The notes under the pieces: model-generated
The model's database searches: none
Told to the model about the DNA's origin: nothing
The model's input: the letters and a program-made list of their open reading frames with translations, nothing else
Shown: positions 54,874 through 64,000 of the stretch, in pieces
How positions within the stretch are numbered: position 1 is the stretch's first letter
Layout of the letters: every line of letters begins with the position of its first letter
Assembly: GCA_028751875.1 (NCBI GenBank)
Contig: CM054158.1
Coordinates: 5,350,828-5,414,827, forward strand
DNA length: 64,000 bases
Origin: Rapana venosa
Taxonomy: Eukaryota > Mollusca > Gastropoda > Neogastropoda > Muricidae
Reading direction: 5' to 3'
Translations under genes and position numbers: made by a program

Positions 54874-55935
54874 GATGTTTGTATGTGTTTTTCAATGGGT
54901 TTAGATAGTACAGAGAGAATTGAAATTGGCCTGTAATTTGAAGGAGAAGAGCAGTTACCTGATTTATGGACAGGTATAACTTTTGCCTTTTTAAACTTGA
55001 GAGGAAAACATCTTTTCTCAATACACAAGTTGTATAGATATGTCAGTGTTTCAACAATAACCGGACTAGCGAGTTTTATAATCCGAGCATCTAACTTGTC
55101 TAGATCACGTGTTCTAGAATTCGTTTGCATTTTTATGCTTTTTAATACATCAAAGGTTGTCATTGGCTGGAGATTAAATGGAAAGTTAATATGTTTTGAG
55201 TTAATATATTGTTGTAGGTAATGAAGATCATTTTCGCTTGACTTGTCACATGTTATAACTTTATTTACTACATTTGAAAAATGGCTGTTTAATTCATCAG
55301 TTGATATGTCTTTAATGAACTGTTGACTTTTTGAAACATGTTTATTACATAATGTATTGATGGCTTTCCAAATCTGGCAAGAGTCACTAGTGGTTATTAA
55401 CAACTGTTGAAAGTAATTACGCTTTGATCTGCATTTAATGGAATTCACTTTATTCCTTTGTGTCCTGAATTGTTCAAGTGTACCATGGGTTTTCAGGTGG
55501 TTTCTTAAGTTTATCTCAGATTCTATGTCTTTTGTTATCCATGGAGGTTTGGTTTTTTCTTTAAGTCTTTTTTTTATAAAGGGAGCATGTTTGTCATACA
55601 CTGAGATAAATATGTTAATCCAAAATTCAGCAGCTTCATCTGGGTCTCTGATATGGTATACATCGTGTAATGGCGAGTTCATCAGGTCCGAAAGAAAATT
55701 ATCCTCACAGAAGTGTTTGAATTGTCAGTAATATATAGTTTTATGCCCAACTTTAGGAAGTTTTATGCGACGCTTAAACCAAGTACAGCAGACAGGATTA
55801 TGATCACTGCATCCACATGACGGAGCACATACTTACTTCAGCTATGTGCTGTTTTGCGTTAGTGTATATATGATCAATTAAAGTTACTGAGTTATCTGTT
55901 ATACGTGTGGGTTTATCTATTAGTTGTTCCAGACC
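54874..55935 (-). pseudogene. LINE family C, endonuclease end and RT 5' part
   Basis: The minus-strand order is RITDNSVTLIDHIYTNAKQH (about 55,850-55,905, endonuclease), then the 282-codon frame 54,834-55,682 with KTKPPWITKDIESEINLR, KRNYFQQLLITTSDSCQIW and KAINTLCNK. RT begins with KFKKAKVIPVHKSGNCSSPS and NYRPISILSVLSKPIEKHI, where family B copy 1 interrupts. The last Ser-rich codons of the frame come from the (GAA)n tail of the inserted LINE. The 5' end is truncated at about 55,935. Confidence 0.85.
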
Positions 55936-57394
55936 AAGCACTAAGAAGAAGGAAGGCACAGCTCTATTTCATGTTAAGTACAAATTCAATATATCATCAT
56001 GGTCCTTTCACTACAACAACTTGTTGCATAGAAAACGGTTGCATTCAGAAATTTCAAAGCACTCACACACACTCACACACATACGCACACACACACACAA
56101 TCATATGCACCCTTGCCTTGATATGTATCAACAAGCATAGAAATAAGAACAGAATAAGGCTAAAACCTTTTTAACTGTTTAATAAGATCCCTGAAACTAA
56201 AATTATAACACCATATCTCTCCACCATATATATATTGAGAGAGAGATATATCATCTACTCCCATTACCCCCTCTGGGGTCGTAGGGGCACTGCAGTGACA
56301 AACGCTGCACCAGTTTACTCCATTTGCAGCTTTTGTGAGTGTGTATGTATGTGAGTGTGTATGTATATGAGTGTGTATGTATGTTGGTGTGTATGTGTGT
56401 GGGTGTGTATGTATGTGGGTGTGTATGTATGTGAGTGTGTATGTATATGAGTGTGTATGTATGTGGGTGTGTATGTATGTGGGTGTGTATGTATGTGGGT
56501 GTGTATGTATTTGGGTGTGTATGTATGGTGAGTGTGTATGTATGTGGGTGTGTATGTATGTGAGTGTGTATGTATGTGGGTGTGTATGTATGTGAGTGTG
56601 TGTGTGAGTGTGTATGTATGTGGGTGTCTATGTATGTGGGTGTGTATGTATGTGGGTGTGTATGTATGTGAGTGTGTATGTATGTGGGTGTGTATTGTGG
56701 GTGTGTATGTATGTAGGTGTGTATGTATGTGTGTGTATACAAAGGAAAAAGTCCATTCATAAAAGTTCCAAACACAAATGTCAACATTTCCCCCAGATTC
56801 CTGAACAATTATAAATTCCTGCATAAATCTTGACACTGACTCTAGCCTCTCCTTACACAAATACAAGAACATGCCCAACTATTCCATAAATCTGCCAGTA
56901 ATTTCACGAAGGTATAAAAAAGCACATATACATGATCACATGCACACATTCATATACATAACAGTTATGCACACAGATGCACACACACACACACACACAT
57001 ACACAAACACACGCACAAACATACATAACAAAACAACACTTTTTTTAACACTCTGGTAAAACTATTTTGATATTCCACATTGGCTACCAAATTCTGTAAT
57101 GGATTGTTATAATCATATAAGCAGTTTACACTAAAGCTGCCATCGTATCTTTCTTTCTCTGTCGCCCACCTCTCACTGTGCTTTTCTTAATAATAATGCC
57201 TTGACTGCCTGGAATGTACAGGATACAAACAACAACAATCCTATTTTCAAAAGCAAAATTAAACACAAACACCAACACTCCAGATGCAAGCAAACGGGAA
57301 ACACTTTCACGGGAAGTAACCTCTGTGAAATGTATCACTACAGTGACATAGTTGTCTCCAGTGATGAGTTTCCCAGTGATTTGGCAATAGTCCT
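55936..57394. other. Gene-free, repeat-rich stretch
   Basis: It holds CA tracts (56,062-56,100; 56,978-57,020), an AT/GA stretch near 56,220-56,250 and the minisatellite described separately. A plus-strand frame at 57,201-57,400 (LCEMYHYSDIVVSSDEFPSD) could be a fragment of a host or transposon protein. I do not recognise it. Confidence 0.5.
56336..56735. repeat. GTGTGTATGTATGTGG-type minisatellite, about 400 bp
   Basis: Some 25 tandem units of a 16-mer (gtgtgtatgtatgtgg, with g/a variation in the last bases), ending near 56,735. It is open in several frames on both strands (up to 187 codons of His-Thr-Tyr repeats), which are artefacts. Confidence 0.95.
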
Positions 57395-57402
57395 AGAAAG
57401 CT

Positions 57403-58171
57403 TACGACCAGACTTGAAAACAGAGCTGGAGCATATGGGATGGAGGTGAGCTCGGAGAAAAGTAAAGTACTTGTTAACAGCACGAGCAACGCCACTGCTA
57501 AAATTTACATGAACGGCCAACAACTGGAGGAGGTAGACGCTTTTAAATACCTTGGTGCTACACTCACAAAGGACGGGCGATCGACGACAGAAATCAAGGT
57601 CAGAATAGCCATGGCAACATCTTCCATGACAAAACTCACCACCATATGGAAAAGTAAAAAGATCAGTTTCCCAATCAAACTAAAGCTCTACAAAGCCCTA
57701 ATTCAGACTATCCTGCTGTACGGAAGTGAAACCTGGACATTGACTGCTGAAGCAGCAAAGCGAATCCAGTCATTCGAAACAAAATGCCATAGAAAACTAC
57801 TGGGCATATCCTGGAGAGAACGAAATACCAATGAATTTGTCAAGAGTCAAATATCACGGCTGGCAGGACCACAGGAACCCCTTCTCACCATCGTCAAGAA
57901 GAAAAAGCTGACATGGTTCGGCCACGTCACCCGCCACAACACTCTGCCAAAAACAGTACTGCAGGGAACACTCGAAGGTGGCAGAAAGAGGGGAAGACAA
58001 CAAGTCATGGATGGACAACATCAGAGAATGGACCAGGATGAATGACTCGGCACTACTGCGCAGAGCCGAGGACCGGGATGGATGGAGGAGGCTTACCACA
58101 GCATTGTCTTTCGTGTCTCCCCCACGACCGCCAAGGTCACGGGTTTGATGATGATGATGATGATGATGATG
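57403..58171 (+). mobile_element. LINE family A copy 4, 5' truncated, with 8 bp target duplication
   Basis: Bounded by agaaagct (57,395-57,402 and 58,172-58,179). It covers the region after FADD to the 3' end: LRPDLKTELEHMGWR, then a 201-codon open frame 57,440-58,045 (MEVSSEKSKVLVNSTSN, DAFKYLGATLTKDGRSTTEI, LLYGSETWTLTAEAAKRIQ, KKKLTWFGHVTRHNTLPKT). The tail is a (GAT)n run of about nine units. This is the cleanest version of the family A C-terminus and a good reference for the noisy copies. Confidence 0.9.
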
Positions 58172-58179
58172 AGAAAGCT

Positions 58180-58420
58180 GGTCATTCTTCCAGCAGTGAA
58201 GGGGTTAAAACAGAGAAAGATGGAGCGGGCTGGTTGTCAGTCAAGTCATCCATAGTGTCCCCTCTAAAGTGAAGAAGACTATGGGATATGTAACATCTAG
58301 TGATAACACTATCGCAGCCATGCTACTACAATTCATTGGGACAAACGTCCCCTTCTGAACTACCAGCTCCAGGTTGACATTTCTCATTCAGATATTGTCG
58401 TGAGTACAGGTCCGCCTGAA
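58180..58420. other. Flank of LINE A copy 4, no gene called
   Basis: A short plus-strand frame reads KAGHSSSSEGVKTEKDGAGW. Together with 57,326-57,394 it was one stretch before the LINE landed, but no continuous frame joins them. Confidence 0.4.
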
Positions 58421-58545
58421 ACACACCAACACACATGTCAACACTGATCTCCCTACAGTACTGAAACACACATGCCAGCACACACGTCAACACTGATCTC
58501 CCCACAGTCCTGAAACACACCAACACACACGTCAACATTGATCTT
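58421..58545. repeat. Three-copy tandem repeat
   Basis: Units of about 55 bp: acacacaccaacacacatgt then caacactgatctcccta and cagtcctgaa. The third unit is partial. Confidence 0.8.
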
Positions 58546-58548
58546 CCC

Positions 58549-58979
58549 TTCTTTCTTTCTTTCATCTTCCGCTGGTGCCCTTCGGCGTCGCGGGGAGACA
58601 CAGACGTCTGTCTGCAGCTAGGTGGGAGGCTTGATGTAGTGACAGGTCATGGGCTCGCAGGGTGTCAGCCACAGAGTTGCTCCATCATCTCCTTGGTCTA
58701 CCTCTGGCTTTCCAGCCATTGTATTTGGTGGTGTATGCCCGTAGGGCTGGTTGGTTGGGCGGCATTCTAGTGAGGTGACCAAACCACCTGATCCTTTGTT
58801 GTTCGACATGGTGGAGAATTGGTGCTAGTCCGACCATGTCTCTGATCACCTCATTCTTGATCTTGTCGCATCTGGTCTTGTTGACAGCTTTTCTCAGGCA
58901 GCGCATTTCACATGTGACCAATTTTCTCTCTAAGGCTTTTGTTAGGGCCCATGTCTGACACTGGTATGTGAGTGTTGGA
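58549..58979 (-). mobile_element. LINE family H, C-terminal part and 3' end
   Basis: The minus strand reads VPTLTYQCQTWALTKALERK, CEMRCLRKAVNKTRCDKIKN, RIRWFGHLTRMPPNQPALR and GWKARGRPRR, an RTE-type C-terminus. The 3' end has a (GAAA)n tail (cttctttctttctttc at 58,549-58,563). It continues from the RT part at 62,756-63,445, from which it was separated by family G. Confidence 0.85.
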
Positions 58980-59560
58980 ACAAATTCAAAAATCAAATTC
59001 AAAAGCTTTATTATCTCAAAGACAGAGAAATTCTGGCGGGTTACTCGCCATACATAAAAACAATAAACATTTAAACATAATATTTAAAACACACACACAC
59101 TGTCCAACATCAGCACGCACCCATCATGAGATAAAATGCATCCACAAATCAGCAATATCTCAGCCAGCCACAAACCCACCCCAACAAAATCACTTTACTC
59201 ATGTGCGCACAAGTAAACCCGTACGTCCGCACATTCACAGTCACTTGCGCACGCGCACGCACGCTCGCACTTTGTAAACATTCGTACCCATGCTCACGCA
59301 TTTTAATAATATAAGTTAAATTGTTGTAACATGTTGTATAAGACAAATATTAATTAAATTAATACTATGTTCTTTTAAGATATTGAACAGTCTAAAATAA
59401 TAACAGCGCACATATTTAACAAAAACAAAACAAAACAACAACAAAATCATTTGTATAACATGTATAAGACAAATATCAGTGAAGTTAATACTCTATTCTA
59501 TTAGAAACTGAACACAGTTTACACTAAAAAAAAATTTTTTTAAAAGGTAGCCTTTAGTCT

Positions 59561-59562
59561 CC

Positions 59563-59612
<50 letters not shown>
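59561..59612. repeat. (CT)n microsatellite
   Basis: A CT repeat of about 25 units with one interruption at 59,579-59,581, within the 3' UTR of the family G LINE. Confidence 0.95.
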
Positions 59613-59615
<3 letters not shown>

Positions 59616-60131
59616 TGGGCTTTAGTTCAATTCAGATTTATTATCATACATTTATTAATTAGCAGAATTGAGGTTGGAATAAAACTATTTTTAAATCGCA
59701 GGGTTCTAGACTTGGGTACTCTGTAGCGCTTTTGAGAAGGCAGGAGTTCAAAATATTTTGCAAGCACATGTGTGTCATCACTCACAATCTGTCTAGCTCT
59801 GTCTCTCACACGGCATTCATACAAGTCATTCAGTTTCATTTGCTCACAGCCCACAATTTTGCCACATCTGGTTACAATCTTGTTTACTATGTTTTTGTTT
59901 TAACAGTCAGGCCCCCCATACCAACAAACCAAGGAAATGAAAGGACAGACTCAATAAAGCATCGGTAGAAATTTGGTAAAACTTTTACATTTACTTTAAG
60001 ACTCCGGAGTTTTTGAAGGAAAAAGATGCGTGAGTGGCATTTTCTATTTACAAGGTCTGTATTAGCATCAAAGTTTAGTTTATCATCAATAATAGTACCT
60101 AGATATTTGTATTGGTGTACACGCTCTACCT

Positions 60132-61328
60132 TTACACCATCAATGTAAAGATTTGGTATGGGCTGGGGTCCCTGCGAAAATCAATCAACATTTCCTTAGT
60201 CTTTTTAACATTAAGGTCAAGACAGTTCTGTTTGCACCAGGAGGAGAACTCCTCAACTTGTTTAAAATACATGACATGGGAATTAGACAGATCTTCCAGA
60301 GCAGAGTCATCAGAATATTTGATTAACGGTATAAGATCAGAGCCAGTGCAGTCATTTGTGTAAAGGGTGAAAAGGATGGGGGACAGAACAGTGCCTTGGG
60401 AAGAACCAGTGGAAGTTGATCTTTGAGTGGATATGGCTTTTTGAAATCGAACAAACTGTGTCCGGTGTGTCAAAAAGCTCATTATCCAGAGAATTAACCG
60501 AGGACAGACATTTACTGAGAGCAGTTTGAGAGCTAATAGATGGGGCTGAATGGTATTAAAGGCAGAAGAGAAGTCAATGAAAAGTATACGAACAAAGGAG
60601 TCGGGTTTTTCTAGGTGGGAATAAACATTATGCAGCAAGGTAATTGTAGCATCATTTGTGCTTCTGTTGGCTTTGTATGCAAACTGAAGAGGATCTAGAT
60701 ATGAAGAAGTAGAGAAAAGAAGCCATTTGAGAACGATTTGTTCAAAACATTTCATTACTATTGGAGTGAGAGCTACTGGTCTATAGTCATTTAAAGATTT
60801 GGGGTGATTATTTTTTGGAACAGGACAAATTATTGATTTTTTCCAGAGACTTGGTACATGGCATGCTTTCAAAGACAGAGAAAACAAATCACTAAAAACA
60901 TGACACAGCTGCTCTGCACAAGATTTTAAAAGCCGACCACAAATACCATCCACACCCACAGCCTTCCTCACATGCAATGCTTTAAATACTGATTTAACAT
61001 CTGTAGCATGAACAGTAAAATCTTCATCATTCGAATCATTATCACAGACATTTTGTTGCAGGTTAGACAGAACAGATTGAAGCTCATGTTTGTGATCTTC
61101 ACGCTCAAAGCGGCAATAGAACTCATTCAGTTCATCAGCAAAAGCTTTTTGTTCCTCTAGTGGCATTGACTGTGTTGACATTTTTGAGTTTGCTTGCCCT
61201 GAAAGTATCTTTAAACCCTTCCACGCATTAGCCAAATGACCCCTCTGAAATTGTCTTATAAGATCTTTTACATTCTCGAATTTCTTTTTGAAGTTCCTTT
61301 TGAATTGTTCTGCAGGCCATTCTATCAC
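60132..61328 (-). CDS. LINE family G reverse transcriptase frame, 398 codons open
   Basis: RT blocks in order: AVGVDGICGRLLKSCAEQL, VPSLWKKSIICPVPKNNHPK, LNDYRPVALTPIVMKCFEQI, LDPLQFAYKANRSTNDA, VRILFIDFSSAFNTIQPHLL, SSQGTVLSPILFTLYTNDC, IKYSDDSALEDLSN and WCKQNCLDLNVKKTKEM. FSSAFNTIQ and the SDD form of the catalytic box are characteristic of Rex1-type LINEs. The catalytic aspartates are intact. The frame ends at DFRRDPSPYQ; the next segment lies in another frame. Confidence 0.9.
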   Translation of the reverse strand: MIEWPAEQFKRNFKKKFENVKDLIRQFQRGHLANAWKGLKILSGQANSKMSTQSMPLEEQKAFADELNEFYCRFEREDHKHELQSVLSNLQQNVCDNDSNDEDFTVHATDVKSVFKALHVRKAVGVDGICGRLLKSCAEQLCHVFSDLFSLSLKACHVPSLWKKSIICPVPKNNHPKSLNDYRPVALTPIVMKCFEQIVLKWLLFSTSSYLDPLQFAYKANRSTNDATITLLHNVYSHLEKPDSFVRILFIDFSSAFNTIQPHLLALKLLSVNVCPRLILWIMSFLTHRTQFVRFQKAISTQRSTSTGSSQGTVLSPILFTLYTNDCTGSDLIPLIKYSDDSALEDLSNSHVMYFKQVEEFSSWCKQNCLDLNVKKTKEMLIDFRRDPSPYQIFTLMV

Positions 61329-61613
61329 CGCTCTGAAACGCTACTTTCTTTTTGTTTAGAGAGGATTTGAGTGTTTTTGTCACCCAAGGTTTATTGTTGG
61401 GAAATATCTTTACAGTTTTTTGTGGAATAATAAGATTTTCACAAAAAGAGATATATGCATGTACAACATCAGTCACTTCATCAACATTGTCACTTGAGTC
61501 AAGAAACACACTCCAGTCAGTACACTCAAAACAACCTTTCAACTCTTCCACACTCTCATGCGTCCACACTTTCACTTTTTGTTTTCACAATAGGGTCAGT
61601 TTTTATTTTGGGT

Positions 61614-62636
61614 TTATATGCAGGTATGAGGAAAATAATTTATTGTGTTGTGATCTGAGGTACCAAGAGGTGGCAAAGCAACAGACTTATAGGCATGTAA
61701 AATGTTCCCAAAACATTTGTCAAGAATTTTGTGTTGACGGGTAAAAGAAGTCACATATTGTTTAAAAGAAGGAAGAGCATGTTTTAAATCACAGTGGTTA
61801 AAATCGCCAAGCACAAAACAGGGCAAATCAGGAGCATTCAATTGCAGTTCGTGTACTGTGTCAGAGATCTGGGAGGCGGCACGTGCAGCACAGGCAGAGG
61901 GAGGCACATAGCACACTGTCACAAACACTTGGCCAAACTCCCTTGGCAGATATTTAGGACGGAGGGACACTGACAACAATTCAACATCTGCAGTACACAC
62001 TTGCTTTCTGACCTTGACATTCGCTCTTGCACACCAACTTTCATTCACGTACAGGCACACGCCACCACCTTGTTTTTTTCCGCTCTCATCTTTCTCTCTG
62101 TCCATTCGATACGGCACACCAAAACCATTCAAAGCCACACTCTCATCACTAATAAAATCGCTAAACCAAGTTTCAGTAAAACAAAGTAAACATGAATTCT
62201 TATATTCAGATAAAAACTGTATGTTTCCTTGAAGTTCATCGAAATTAAAATTGCATCCATTGGGTCGAATTGATCGCACATTTGCTAAAACAATAGAGGG
62301 TAATGCAGGTTGAAATTTGAATCGTCTCAAACGTCTTTTCACTCCTCCTCTACGGCCTCTTTTTCGATGATGAGTGGGTTCCAGAGTTCTGGCATTCTTA
62401 AAGTCACAGCGTAACTCAGGAGGAATGTCATATAAACAAGAGTCAGAGCTAAAAGCAGATTTAATTTCTAAAAGTTTCTCTCTTGAATAAGATATATGTA
62501 GGGTGCCTGTACCTGTGTTAACATGGCTGTCGTTTTCGAAATGGAAGGCAGGTACACATAAAATATTCCACGCACTAATACACCACCACCACAATAAAAA
62601 CAATCGGCACACATCCATCACTGGTATAGCTGACAC
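61614..62636 (-). CDS. LINE family G N-terminal and endonuclease frame, 340 codons open
   Basis: After a hydrophobic start (LFLLWWWCISAWNILCVP) and a basic stretch comes the endonuclease: SIVLANVRSIRPNGCNFNFD, SCLLCFTETWFSDFISDE, QGGGVCLYVNESW, VTVCYVPPSACAARAAS, CFVLGDFNHCDLKHALPSF and GTSDHNTINYFP. The ETW glutamate, GDFNHCDL and SDH motifs are present. It nicks target DNA for reverse transcription. The start is uncertain, as upstream sequence joins the host LINE. Confidence 0.85.
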   Translation of the reverse strand: MSAIPVMDVCRLFLLWWWCISAWNILCVPAFHFENDSHVNTGTGTLHISYSREKLLEIKSAFSSDSCLYDIPPELRCDFKNARTLEPTHHRKRGRRGGVKRRLRRFKFQPALPSIVLANVRSIRPNGCNFNFDELQGNIQFLSEYKNSCLLCFTETWFSDFISDESVALNGFGVPYRMDREKDESGKKQGGGVCLYVNESWCARANVKVRKQVCTADVELLSVSLRPKYLPREFGQVFVTVCYVPPSACAARAASQISDTVHELQLNAPDLPCFVLGDFNHCDLKHALPSFKQYVTSFTRQHKILDKCFGNILHAYKSVALPPLGTSDHNTINYFPHTCI

Positions 62637-62755
62637 TTATACTCTCACATGCAACACAATCACAGTCAAATTCTTCCTTCTTTGCACCAAAATACAAGAA
62701 AAACATCAGAGCTCGTAACCCTGCGGCCACCCAGCTGTGAAGCGCCACACACAAA

Positions 62756-63445
62756 ATGGCGTTGATGAGTTTTGCCTTGGTGCTCATTGGGATGCTGGAA
62801 TGTTTTAGAAGGGGGGCGAGTTGGTAACTGACTGTGTTCGCTTTCTGGCATCTTGTTTATATCTCTCTGTCCAATTTTCCATCTTCAGTGAAGAGGCTGC
62901 CAAGGTATTTAATTCTTTGGTCTGTTTCAGCTGGGTGCCGTTGATGTTGATGTCCAGCTTTCCTGGATTTCTGCTGACAGACATAACTTCTGTTTTGGTG
63001 ATACTGATCTTCATGTCATACCTCTCACAGCTTGTGTTGAGTTGGTCTGTGTGATCTTGAAGAGCTGCTTTGTCCTGATTCATCAGGGACTGGTCGTCAG
63101 CAAATAATAGTTCGTCAGGGCCTCAAGATCTGGTTGGCTTCCTTTGTGATCTGGTCCATGTAGATCACGAAGAGAAGGGAGAGAGTATGCAGCCTTGCCT
63201 GACCCCTGATGTAACCGGGAACCAGTCGGATGTTCCACTGGCTGTTCGGACTGCGCTCATACTGTTGGCATAGATTGCTCTGATGTTATCAAGCAACTGC
63301 CCCTTCACGTCATACTGCTCCAGGATCTTCCAGAGCTTGTCTCTGTTGACTCGGTCGAAAGCTTTTTCTTGGTCAACGAATACTGTATGCAGGTCTTGGT
63401 TGTATTCGATGGCTCTTTCACACAGCTGTCGGAGTGCGAAAATGG
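62756..63445 (-). mobile_element. LINE family H, RT part
   Basis: The minus strand reads IFALRQLCERAIEYNQDLH, TVFVDQEKAFDRVNRDKLW, SGVRQGCILSPFSS, a degraded catalytic region, YDMKISITKTEVMSVSRNPG, INGTQLKQTKELNTL and MSTKAKLINAIL. The next residues (VPTLTYQCQTW) lie at 58,979, across family G. Frameshifts occur near 63,170 and 62,805. RTE-like by motif. Confidence 0.8.
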
Positions 63446-63770
63446 CATCTGAAAAAAAGCAGCTATATAAAGCTTGGGCCAAGACCAAGACAGAAGAGGA
63501 CTACGCCAAGTACAGAATCGCAAGAAGACATAGTAATCGTGTTGTGAAAGCCTCCAAAGAAAAATCTTGGGCGACTTATGGAGAGAAGTTAAGTGAAATT
63601 TGCAAGAACTCCCCAAGAGAATTTTTCAAAAGTGTGAAGACGATGAGAGTAAGAGATGAGCCATTCAATCCAACAACAGTAGTGAATGATGCAGATGGAG
63701 AGGCACTGCACAAAGAAGAGGAAATTCTGAAACGATGGGAAGATTACTTTAAAGATCTTTTAACCCTCTT
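63446..63770 (+). mobile_element. RTE-like LINE linker fragment (family I), head-to-head with family H
   Basis: The plus strand reads KKQLYKAWAKTKTEEDYAKY, RIARRHSNRVVKASKEKSW, NSPREFFKSVKTMRVRDEPF and EEEILKRWEDYFKDLL. This is the linker between endonuclease and RT in RTE-like LINEs. Similarity stops at about 63,765. It could be the inverted 5' part of family H or an independent insertion. Confidence 0.75.
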
Positions 63771-64000
63771 GTCCCCGATCTGGCCGCAGCTGACAGTAAC
63801 AGCAGCTGCCGCTAGATTCCAATACGACCGCAGCCGACAGTTGGTGCTGCCCATGTGGGCAGTACTTTTCCATCACACACAGATCTCGTAGTTTTCACAC
63901 TATGTGTCTGAAAATTAGTGGGGCGATGCAGGGAGGGTGTCAGAGGGTTCCAGTGATAAATTTAGACCACTAACATGCGTGTAGTGGGGAGGGAAGGAAG
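63771..64000. other. Unassigned window end
   Basis: No coding or repeat signal that I can support. Confidence 0.4.

Larger units (their letters stand above)
58985..62750 (-). mobile_element. LINE family G (Rex1-like), nearly full length
   Basis: Minus-strand order: N-terminal region with YSREKLLEIKSAF and KRGRRGGVKRRLRRFKF, endonuclease (61,614-62,636), linker (61,228-61,575), RT (60,132-61,328), thumb and C-terminus (about 59,625-60,130). The 3' UTR ends in a tail of gaatttg-like repeats at 58,985-59,005. The short repeat acaaa flanks it (58,980-58,984; 62,751-62,755). The host LINE H protein runs up to one side and on from the other. It is broken by frameshifts near 61,300 and 61,610 only. 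Confidence 0.85.

Noticed and set aside
56251..56878. Long minus-strand open frames of 185 and 187 codons
   Set aside because: They are translations of the 16 bp minisatellite (His-Thr-Tyr repeats).
57201..57449. A host exon ending in SDEFPSDLAIVLES
   Set aside because: The frame does not continue coherently past the LINE A insertion, and no splice sites or known motif support it.

Overview
This is a eukaryotic, animal genomic window. Host coding is sparse, split into short exons with GT/AG splice sites, and buried in many families of non-LTR retrotransposons (LINEs), tRNA-derived SINEs, microsatellites and one long element with terminal inverted repeats. The mix of RTE/BovB-like, Rex1-like and 2A-bearing CR1-group LINEs with tRNA- and 5S-derived SINEs suggests a lophotrochozoan, probably a mollusc. 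That taxonomic call is inference. No prokaryotic, CRISPR or viral feature was seen.

The one host gene I recognise is endonuclease V (ENDOV) on the minus strand, running from about 19.8 kb down to 4.3 kb. Five exons are visible: 19,299-19,822; 17,368-17,563; 15,047-15,181; 5,646-5,792; 4,334-4,526. Together they carry the three catalytic acidic residues expected of the family (GGVDISF, FLAFREV, VDG). The exon at 19,299-19,822 splices in phase to the nuclease core and encodes a cysteine-rich region with five CxxC motifs, which looks like an unusual zinc-ribbon extension. The two most downstream exons contain single-base deletions, mostly at short homopolymers. I could not find the C-terminal or the first exon.

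Layout. 0-2.4 kb: noisy or featureless sequence. 2.4-6.7 kb: RTE-like LINE fragments and SINEs in ENDOV introns. 6.7-10.8 kb: a roughly 4.1 kb non-coding element with terminal inverted repeats and a recurring ATGTCACRACC motif. 10.8-14.7 kb: a decayed LINE (family D) with a SINE inserted in ORF1. 15-20.3 kb: ENDOV exons, four SINE families, inverted repeats and a U2 snRNA 5' fragment. 22.5-30 kb: a mosaic of family D and family B LINE pieces in both orientations, including a 2A-like motif. 30-38 kb: low-accuracy consensus in which homopolymers are inflated. 33.2-46.1 kb: three tandemly arranged copies of an RTE-like LINE (family A), two of them in a repeated unit of about 4.9 kb. 46.7-55.9 kb: an old LINE (family C) cut by two family B insertions, one of which contains a SINE. 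Each insertion is bounded by a target-site duplication. 57.4-58.2 kb: a truncated family A copy. 58.5-63.8 kb: a Rex1-like LINE (family G) nested inside an RTE-like LINE (family H).

LINE clade names are judged by eye from motifs. Letters A to I are local labels used here only. Nearly all LINE reading frames are broken by frameshifts, so most elements look dead in this consensus.
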